Positions 1 through 4,925 of a stretch of 6,076 nucleotides of DNA are shown here, piece after piece; positions within the stretch are counted from its first letter, which is position 1; the number at the start of each line of letters is the position of its first letter. The notes below the pieces were generated by a model. It was not told where the DNA came from. It saw only the letters and a program-made list of their open reading frames with translations, and did no database searches. Both the position numbers and the translations under genes were made by a program. The DNA is from an uncultured Verrucomicrobiota bacterium (lineage in GTDB: Bacteria; Verrucomicrobiota; Verrucomicrobiia; Limisphaerales; SXTU01), in assembly GCA_903863315.1 (NCBI GenBank), contig CAIPBN010000212.1, forward strand, positions 1-6,076, read 5' to 3'.

Positions 1-926
1 ACAAGGAGCGGTTCGACGTGCCGGTGTTCCCGCTGCGGCGCGTGTCCGAGCGGGTGCACGCGGAGGGCGGGCTGATTGATTTGGAGAAGCACAACTGGCC
101 GTGGTCCGTCGCCATCGTGCCGGTGCTCAAGCCGGACCTCTTCGAGCTGGCGAACAACCACCACTGGCGCATCGAGTTCGGCGTGCGCAACTGGGCCGTG
201 CCCGCGCCGGCGTGGATGAAACTGCCCGGCAACGGCAGCGGCACGGACACCGAGGAAGCCTGGACGCACTACGGCTTCGAGACTTACTACGCGCTGCTCA
301 ACTGCGGCTTCCGCCTCAAGCCCACGGCGGGCACGGGGAACGGCGTGCACCCCGTGCCGCTGGGTTTCAGCCGCGTGTATGTGCATTGCGAAGGCGGCTT
401 CAGCTACGAGAAGTGGATGAAGGGGCTGGGCGAGGGGAGGAGCTTTGTGACGACGGGGCCGATGCTGATGGCGAAGCTGAACGGACAGCACTCCGGTCAA
501 ACCTTGAAGCTAGGGGCTGGAGCGAAGCGAACGCTTACGGTGGACGTGGAAGCCGCGTATTCAGCGCCGCTCTATCCGGTTGAAGTCATCGTGAATGGCG
601 AACGCAAAATGATAACGTGGTGGTTTAAGCGCCAACTTCACCAAGGAACCGAAAGTGTGGAAATTGAGATGGAGAATTCCGGTTGGGTCGCCGTGCGTTG
701 CTTCCAAAAGCAGCCCGACGGACGCATCCGCTTCGCCCACACCGCGCCGTGGTGGGTGGAAATCGAGGGCAAGCCGCTTCGGCCCCGGCGCGAGCAGGCG
801 GACTGGTTCGTCCAGCGCACCGAGGAGGAAATCGCCCGCAACACCGGCATCCTCTCCGCCGAGCAGCTCGCCGAGTTCCACGAAGCCCTCGCCGCGTGGA
901 AGAAGATCCAAGCGACGGCGAAGTAG
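1..926 (+). CDS. CehA/McbA-family (PHP-type) metallohydrolase, C-terminal part, 5' truncated
   Basis: This is the last 307 codons of a longer gene. The frame is open to the left edge (codons from position 3 read KERFD before the first GTG at 18), so that GTG is an internal valine and not a start. The fragment resembles the C-terminal half of CehA/McbA-like hydrolases of the PHP superfamily, metal-dependent phosphoesterase/carbamate-hydrolase relatives. Recognisable blocks are GGLIDLEKHNWPWS (about nt 66-107; its histidine is a plausible metal ligand), YALLNCGFRLKPTAGTGNGV (about nt 288-347), GFSRVYVH followed by FSYEKWMKGLGEGRSFVTTGP (about nt 363-461), and a C-terminal beta-rich part with SGWVAVRCF and RIRFAHTAPWWVE (about nt 678-764). 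The last 50 residues are charged and helical. The N-terminal HxH metal site and any signal peptide lie outside the window, so activity cannot be judged. The substrate is unknown. It is separated from the ABC cassette by 280 nt and probably transcribed independently. Confidence 0.8.
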   Translation, partial: KERFDVPVFPLRRVSERVHAEGGLIDLEKHNWPWSVAIVPVLKPDLFELANNHHWRIEFGVRNWAVPAPAWMKLPGNGSGTDTEEAWTHYGFETYYALLNCGFRLKPTAGTGNGVHPVPLGFSRVYVHCEGGFSYEKWMKGLGEGRSFVTTGPMLMAKLNGQHSGQTLKLGAGAKRTLTVDVEAAYSAPLYPVEVIVNGERKMITWWFKRQLHQGTESVEIEMENSGWVAVRCFQKQPDGRIRFAHTAPWWVEIEGKPLRPRREQADWFVQRTEEEIARNTGILSAEQLAEFHEALAAWKKIQATAK

Positions 927-947
927 GTGCGATGAACGCGCGCCAGC

Positions 948-1040
948 GTCTTGGAGTGCGGCGGCCCTCCGCCGCTTTCTCAACGGTCTTGGGGGCAACG
1001 TGCCCTGACAAAGCGCCAGAGGGCTGGCGCAGTCCAAGAC
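948..1040. repeat. Large imperfect inverted repeat (93 bp), interspersed-repeat type
   Basis: The left arm, 948-978, begins gtcttggagtgcgg and ends gccgcttt. The right arm, 1010-1040, is its reverse complement at 26 of 31 positions by hand alignment, with no gaps. The 31-nt centre (979-1009) can form a small extra hairpin, gggc (993-996) with gccc (1002-1005). The arms would give a long stem in DNA or RNA. It lies just downstream of the hydrolase stop. There is no T-run after the right arm, so it is not a standard intrinsic terminator, although it could still hinder transcription or protect a 3' end. The motif 'gtcttgga-tgcg...gcgcttt' resembles interspersed repeats I associate with Verrucomicrobia genomes. 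That link is from memory and is not shown by this window. Confidence 0.75.
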
Positions 1041-1109
1041 CTCGCGGACTTCGCTCGCTGCCCGATGGGAACCAAGTATTAATTCAGCACCGGAACCCGC
1101 AAAATTTCT

Positions 1110-1138
1110 TTGAACGAAAGCCGAAAACTTTGTCTAAA
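1110..1138 (+). promoter_or_regulatory. Candidate sigma70-type promoter for the ABC cassette
   Basis: TTGAAC (1110-1115) and TCTAAA (1133-1138) are separated by 17 nt. Each matches the TTGACA/TATAAT consensus at four of six positions. They lie in the most AT-rich part of the intergenic region, about 70 nt upstream of the ATPase start and after the inverted repeat. A perfect TTGACA at 1151-1156 is also present, but I see no acceptable -10 at the right distance from it. Promoter consensus in this lineage is poorly known, so this is a weak call from pattern alone. Confidence 0.3.
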
Positions 1139-1195
1139 TCGCCGGAAACCTTGACAGGCCATGCACAATACGCGCCGTCACATGACCGGGCAGCC

Positions 1196-1199
1196 GGAG
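1196..1199 (+). promoter_or_regulatory. Shine-Dalgarno site of the ABC ATPase gene
   Basis: GGAG ends 7 nt before the ATG at 1207, which supports that start. The predicted protein then begins MIKVENLTKTFG, the normal N-terminus of an ABC ATPase domain, with no extra residues. Confidence 0.7.
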
Positions 1200-1206
1200 C
1201 AGCCAC

Positions 1207-2154
1207 ATGATTAAAGTCGAAAATTTGACCAAGACGTTCGGGCCGAAGGTGGCCGTGAACGATGTTTCTTTCACTGTCGCGCGGGGCGAGGTGCTGGGCT
1301 TCCTCGGGCCGAACGGCGCGGGCAAATCCACCACCATGCGCATGGTCACGGGCTTCCTCCCGCCGACCGCCGGCCGCGTCACCATCGGCACGCACGACAT
1401 GCTCGAAGACCCCGTGCCGGCCAAGCGCCTCATCGGCTACCTGCCCGAGTCCGCGCCGTGTTACAGCGACATGACGGTGCATGGCTTCCTGTCGTTTGCG
1501 GCGGAAATCCGCGGCCTGCGCGGCGACGCCATCAAGACCGCCGTGCATCGCGCGGTGGAGATGTGCTTCCTCGAAAACGTCCTGCACCAAAGCGTGGACA
1601 CGCTCTCCAAGGGCTACCGCCACCGCACCTGCTTCGCGCAGTCCATCATCCACGACCCAGAAATCCTCGTGATGGACGAGCCGACCGACGGTTTGGACCC
1701 GAACCAGAAGCACGAAATCCGGCAGCTCATCAAGCGCATGGGCGAGAAGAAGGCCATCATCTTCAGCACGCACATCCTCGAAGAAGTCGAGGCCGTGTGC
1801 TCGCGGGCCATCATCATCGACCGAGGCACGGTCGTGGCCAACGGCACACCGCAGGAACTCAAGCGCAAGGCTCCGAACGCCGGCGCGATTCTCCTGCGCG
1901 TGAATGGCGTCGCGGCGGAGGCCGTGACCGGCAAGTTGCGCGCGGTGGACGGCGCGGAGCGCGTGCAGCTCGTGAAGGACGAGAACGGCACGGTGACGGC
2001 GCGGGTCTTCCCGAAGTCGTCGTCGAACGGCGAGTTCAGCAAGGCCGTCGGTGCCGCCGCGCAGGGTTGGCGGGTCGAGGAACTGCACATCGAGGAAGGC
2101 AAGCTGGACGAGTATTTCCGCAGCATCACTGCCTCGGACACGGCGAAGAAGTAG
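1207..2154 (+). CDS. ABC transporter ATP-binding protein (GldA/CcmA-type, ABC-2 exporter family)
   Basis: This is a complete 315-residue nucleotide-binding subunit that would hydrolyse ATP at the inner face of the membrane to drive the permease encoded next. All core motifs are visible: Walker A GPNGAGKST (residues 34-42), signature LSKGYRHR (133-140), Walker B ILVMDE (153-158) leading into the D-loop GLDP (162-165), and the H-loop histidine in STHI (His189). At the Q-loop, IGYLPE (76-81) carries Glu81 where many ABC ATPases have Gln; GldA-like and other ABC-2 exporter ATPases commonly show this. Residues from about 215 onward form a C-terminal extension, as is common in this subfamily. The start is supported by a Shine-Dalgarno GGAG. 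The stop is followed by only 27 nt before the permease gene, indicating one operon. The family is certain. The substrate is unknown, and the relation to Bacteroidetes GldA is by similarity and gene order only. Confidence 0.97.
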   Translation: MIKVENLTKTFGPKVAVNDVSFTVARGEVLGFLGPNGAGKSTTMRMVTGFLPPTAGRVTIGTHDMLEDPVPAKRLIGYLPESAPCYSDMTVHGFLSFAAEIRGLRGDAIKTAVHRAVEMCFLENVLHQSVDTLSKGYRHRTCFAQSIIHDPEILVMDEPTDGLDPNQKHEIRQLIKRMGEKKAIIFSTHILEEVEAVCSRAIIIDRGTVVANGTPQELKRKAPNAGAILLRVNGVAAEAVTGKLRAVDGAERVQLVKDENGTVTARVFPKSSSNGEFSKAVGAAAQGWRVEELHIEEGKLDEYFRSITASDTAKK

Positions 2155-2168
2155 CAGCGATTTGAATC

Positions 2169-2172
2169 GGAG
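2169..2172 (+). promoter_or_regulatory. Shine-Dalgarno site of the permease gene
   Basis: GGAG lies 9 nt before the ATG at 2182, within the 27-nt gap after the ATPase stop. It fixes the permease start. Confidence 0.65.
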
Positions 2173-2181
2173 TTTTTCACC

Positions 2182-2931
2182 ATGAGCAATTCACTGGGCA
2201 ACATCACCACCATCGCGAAACGCGAGTTGAGCGCCTATTTCGCATCGCCGGTGGCTTACGTCTTCATCGTCATCTTCCTCCTGCTGACCGGGTTTTTCAC
2301 CTTCATGGTCGGCGGGTTCTTCGAGCGCAACGAGGCGAATCTCGTTTCGTTCTTCCTGTGGCATCCGTGGCTCTACCTCTTCCTCGTCCCGGCGGTCGGG
2401 ATGCGTGTGTGGTCGGAGGAGCGTCGGCAGGGGACGATTGAACTGCTCATGACCATGCCCATCACGCCGTGGCAGGCCATCATGGGCAAGTTCCTCGCGA
2501 GCTGGGCGTTTCTCGCGCTGGCGCTGGCGCTGACCTTCCCGGTCGTGATGACGGTGAAGTATCTCGGCAACCCGGACCTCGGCGTCGTCGCGGGCGGCTA
2601 CATTGGCAGCTTCCTGCTGGCGGGTGCCTATCTGGCCATCACTTGCCTCACTTCGGCGCTCACGCGCAACCAGGTCATTGCGTTCATCATCTCGGTGGTC
2701 GTGTGCCTCTTCCTCATCCTCGCGGGCTGGCCGCCGGTGACGAACATCCTCACCAAGGCGCTGCCGGACAACCGCTGGATTGTTGAGCTGGTCTCCGCGT
2801 TCAGCGTGATGACGCACTTCGAGGACTTCCAGCGCGGCGTGGTGGACTCGCGACATCTGCTGTTCTTCCTGTCGGTGATTGGCTTCTCGCTGTTCAGCAC
2901 GAGCGTCGTGCTGCGCGGGCTGCGGTCGTAA
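2182..2931 (+). CDS. ABC-2 type transporter permease, GldF-like
   Basis: This 249-residue integral membrane protein is the transmembrane subunit partnering the ATPase encoded 27 nt upstream. Six hydrophobic segments can be read at about residues 23-45, 58-75, 105-125, 136-157, 163-183 and 225-244. The N-terminal cytoplasmic stretch ITTIAKRELSAYFASPVAYV (8-27) is the amphipathic lead-in typical of GldF-like permeases. Between the second and third membrane segments lies RVWSEERRQGTIELLMTMPI (75-94). This is the conserved cytoplasmic coupling region of the ABC-2 subfamily, expected to contact the ATPase. The length of about 250 residues fits the GldF type. The next gene starts 18 nt after the stop. 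The transported substrate is unknown. Subfamily assignment is strong because a GldG-type gene follows directly. Confidence 0.95.
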   Translation: MSNSLGNITTIAKRELSAYFASPVAYVFIVIFLLLTGFFTFMVGGFFERNEANLVSFFLWHPWLYLFLVPAVGMRVWSEERRQGTIELLMTMPITPWQAIMGKFLASWAFLALALALTFPVVMTVKYLGNPDLGVVAGGYIGSFLLAGAYLAITCLTSALTRNQVIAFIISVVVCLFLILAGWPPVTNILTKALPDNRWIVELVSAFSVMTHFEDFQRGVVDSRHLLFFLSVIGFSLFSTSVVLRGLRS

Positions 2932-2949
2932 CCTTTCTCTCCTGAGCAC

Positions 2950-4854
2950 ATGAAACAAAAGAAGCTCGAAACGCTGCTCTACTCCGCCGTCGGCATCGCC
3001 GCCATGGCGCTCATCCTTGTGGCTGTGAACTACATCGCGTCCACCTTCCGGGCGCGCAAGGACCTCACCGCCGACAAGCTCTACACGCTGTCCGACGGCA
3101 CGAAGAAAATAGTCGGCAAGCTCGATACCAAGGTCAAAATCCGCCTTTATTATTCGCAGCGCGACAACGCGATGCCGGTCTTCCTCAAGACCTACGCCCA
3201 GCGCGTCGAAGACTTGCTCGTGGAGCTGAAGCAGCAGTCCAAGTTCATCGAAATCGAGAAGCTCGACCCGCAGCCGGACTCCGATGCTGAGGATTCCGCC
3301 AATCTCGACGGCGTCGAAGGCCAGCCGACGCAGACCGGCGAGAAAATTTACCTCGGCATATCCATCAACTGCCTCGACCAGAAGGTCGCGCTGCCGTTCC
3401 TCTCGCCCGAGCGCGAGAAGCTGCTGGAGTATGACCTGTCTCGCGCCATCGCGCGCGTCGCAAACCCGACCAAGCCCGTTGTCGGCGTCATGTCCGCGCT
3501 GCCCATCTTCGGCACGCCGATGAACCCGATGATGATGCGCATGGGCCAGCAGGGCGGTCAGCAGCCCGCGTGGTATCTCATCAGCGAGCTGAAGAACGAC
3601 TTCGACGTGAAGCAGCTTGAGATGAACGTCACCGAGATTCCCGCAGACGTGAAGGTGCTGCTCGTCGTCCACCCGCGCGACATCACGGACGCGACGCAGT
3701 TCGCGATTGACCAGTTCGTGCTGCGCGGCGGCAAGCTCATCGCCTTCCTTGACCCCGTTTCCTACGTTGACCAGCAACGGCAGGGCGGCAACCCGATGAT
3801 GGGCGGCGGCCCGCCGACAAGTTCCTCTTTGGACAAGCTGCTTGCCGCGTGGGGCATCGGCTTCGACAAAACCAAGTGCGTCGCCGACCTTAAATACGTC
3901 ACGCGCATGGGCCGTGGCCAGCGCGTCGAGCAGCAGCCCGCCGTGCTTTCGCTTTCCGCCGAGGCGATTGACCGCAACGACATTGCCACCAGCCAGGTGG
4001 ACAGCCTGATGATGGGCTTCAGCGGCGCGTTCACCGGTTCGCCGGTCGAGGGCTTGAAGAAGACCGACCTCATCAAGTCCACCACGCAGTCGCAGCTCGT
4101 CGAGGGCTTCCTCGCGCAGATGTCCGGCGAGACGATTCTCAAGGACTTCAAGCCCAGCAGCACGGAATACGCGCTGGCCATCAAGTTGAGCGGCAAGTTC
4201 AAGACCGCTTTCCCGAACGGCAAGCCCGAGGCCGCCCCGCCCGCGCCCGGCGAGGAGAAGAAGGAAGCGCCCAAGGGCGACGCGCTTAAGGAAACGAAGG
4301 AGGACAACCACGTCATCCTCGTGGCCGACGCGGACATGCTGAATGACAACTTCTGCGTGCAGGTTCAGGACTTCTTCGGCCAGCGCGTCGTGATTCCGCG
4401 CAACGGCAACGTGAACCTCGCGCAGAACTTCGTGGAGCAGATGTCCGGCGACACGGCGCTGATGAACACCCGCAGCCGTGCGATTGTGCAACGTCAGTTC
4501 ACCCGGGTGCGTGACATGCAATTGCGAGCCGAGGACGCCTACCGCGCGAAAATCAAGGGCTTGGAAGACAGCCTGCAGGAGACGCAGCGCAAGCTGAACG
4601 AGCTCCAGCGCAACAAGGAAAAGGGCCAGCGCTTCGTGATGTCGCCCGAGCAGCAGAAGGAGCTGGAGAATTTCCGCAAGCAGGAGGCGAAAGTGAAGGT
4701 CGAGCTGAAGCTCCTCCGCCGCGATCTGCGCCAGGAAGTTGAGTCCATGGAGAACCGGCTCAAGTGGGCGAACATCGCCGGGATGCCCTTTCTCGTGACC
4801 ATCGGCGGCATCGGTCTGGCCGTCTTCAAACGCAAACGCACGGCGGCACGCTAA
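2950..4854 (+). CDS. GldG family protein (ABC-type auxiliary transport component)
   Basis: This complete 634-residue protein has an N-terminal membrane helix (about residues 11-30), a large extracytoplasmic part, and a C-terminal membrane helix (about 608-625) followed by basic KRKR. Just after the first helix, RKDLTADKLYTLSDGTKKIV (36-55) is the hallmark entry of the GldG/ABC_transp_aux domain. That domain continues through KVKIRLYYSQ (61-70), KPVVGVMSALP (175-185), DVKVLLVVHPRD (233-244) and FVLRGGKLIAFLDP (256-269). Two Met/Gly-rich loops lie at about 189-205 and 276-290. A Pro/Glu/Lys-rich linker (about 424-450) precedes VILVADADMLNDNF (455-468), a motif typical of the distal part of the family. 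Residues about 525-605 are highly charged and likely coiled coil. It lies 18 nt after the permease stop, with no clear Shine-Dalgarno, so translational coupling is plausible. It probably acts as the periplasmic accessory subunit of the transporter; gliding motility should not be inferred. Confidence 0.95.
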   Translation: MKQKKLETLLYSAVGIAAMALILVAVNYIASTFRARKDLTADKLYTLSDGTKKIVGKLDTKVKIRLYYSQRDNAMPVFLKTYAQRVEDLLVELKQQSKFIEIEKLDPQPDSDAEDSANLDGVEGQPTQTGEKIYLGISINCLDQKVALPFLSPEREKLLEYDLSRAIARVANPTKPVVGVMSALPIFGTPMNPMMMRMGQQGGQQPAWYLISELKNDFDVKQLEMNVTEIPADVKVLLVVHPRDITDATQFAIDQFVLRGGKLIAFLDPVSYVDQQRQGGNPMMGGGPPTSSSLDKLLAAWGIGFDKTKCVADLKYVTRMGRGQRVEQQPAVLSLSAEAIDRNDIATSQVDSLMMGFSGAFTGSPVEGLKKTDLIKSTTQSQLVEGFLAQMSGETILKDFKPSSTEYALAIKLSGKFKTAFPNGKPEAAPPAPGEEKKEAPKGDALKETKEDNHVILVADADMLNDNFCVQVQDFFGQRVVIPRNGNVNLAQNFVEQMSGDTALMNTRSRAIVQRQFTRVRDMQLRAEDAYRAKIKGLEDSLQETQRKLNELQRNKEKGQRFVMSPEQQKELENFRKQEAKVKVELKLLRRDLRQEVESMENRLKWANIAGMPFLVTIGGIGLAVFKRKRTAAR

Positions 4855-4857
4855 CCT

Positions 4858-4906
4858 TGTAGCGGTGTCTGTGACCGCCGACCGGCGCTCACAGAGCGCC
4901 GCTACA
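4858..4906. repeat. Palindromic intergenic repeat (49 bp) inside the operon
   Basis: The left arm, 4858-4879, begins tgtagcggtgtctgtgac. The right arm, 4884-4906, is close to its reverse complement. Aligned by hand, the arms differ by one single-base indel and two substitutions, and the loop is only gacc (4880-4883). It starts 3 nt after the GldG-like stop and ends 19 nt before the DUF4340 start, so it fills most of the gap. No T-run follows the stem, which argues against an intrinsic terminator. The 'tgtagcggcg-ctctgtgagcgcc' type of sequence is one I associate with short dispersed palindromes in Verrucomicrobia/Planctomycetes genomes; this is from memory. It may stabilise the upstream mRNA segment or reduce expression of the last gene. 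Confidence 0.75.
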
Positions 4907-4925
4907 GCGAAACGAATTTGAAATC

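Noticed and set aside
525..536. Short palindrome aagcg-aa-cgctt inside the hydrolase gene
   Set aside because: Only a 5-bp stem inside coding DNA; expected by chance.
561..1037. Minus-strand 158-codon frame starting inside the inverted repeat
   Set aside because: Its N-terminal part is translated repeat sequence and the rest is antisense to the hydrolase.
948..1040. Intrinsic terminator for the hydrolase gene
   Set aside because: The stem is far longer than usual, has a 31-nt centre, and no T-run follows. Some terminating effect is possible, but the sequence does not show a standard terminator.
1151..1170. TTGACA at 1151-1156 with ACAATA at 1165-1170 as a promoter
   Set aside because: The spacer is only 8 nt, and nothing resembling a -10 lies 16-18 nt downstream of the TTGACA.
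932..1210. Small plus-strand gene from ATG 932 ending in TGA that overlaps the ATPase ATG (ATGA)
   Set aside because: The overlap looks like translational coupling, but the frame runs straight through the inverted repeat, the peptide is Arg/Pro-rich with no recognisable feature, and there is no good ribosome site before 932. A repeat-derived spurious frame is more likely.
1084..2088. 334-codon minus-strand open frame over the ABC ATPase
   Set aside because: Low-complexity Arg/His/Ala-rich translation opposite a gene with all ABC motifs intact; a compositional shadow.
2191..4521. 776-codon open frame on the minus strand across the permease and GldG-like genes
   Set aside because: It is antisense to two clearly recognised genes. 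Its translation is dominated by Arg, His, Glu, Ala and Leu with no recognisable domain or membrane segment. This is the usual stop-free antisense shadow of GC-rich coding DNA.
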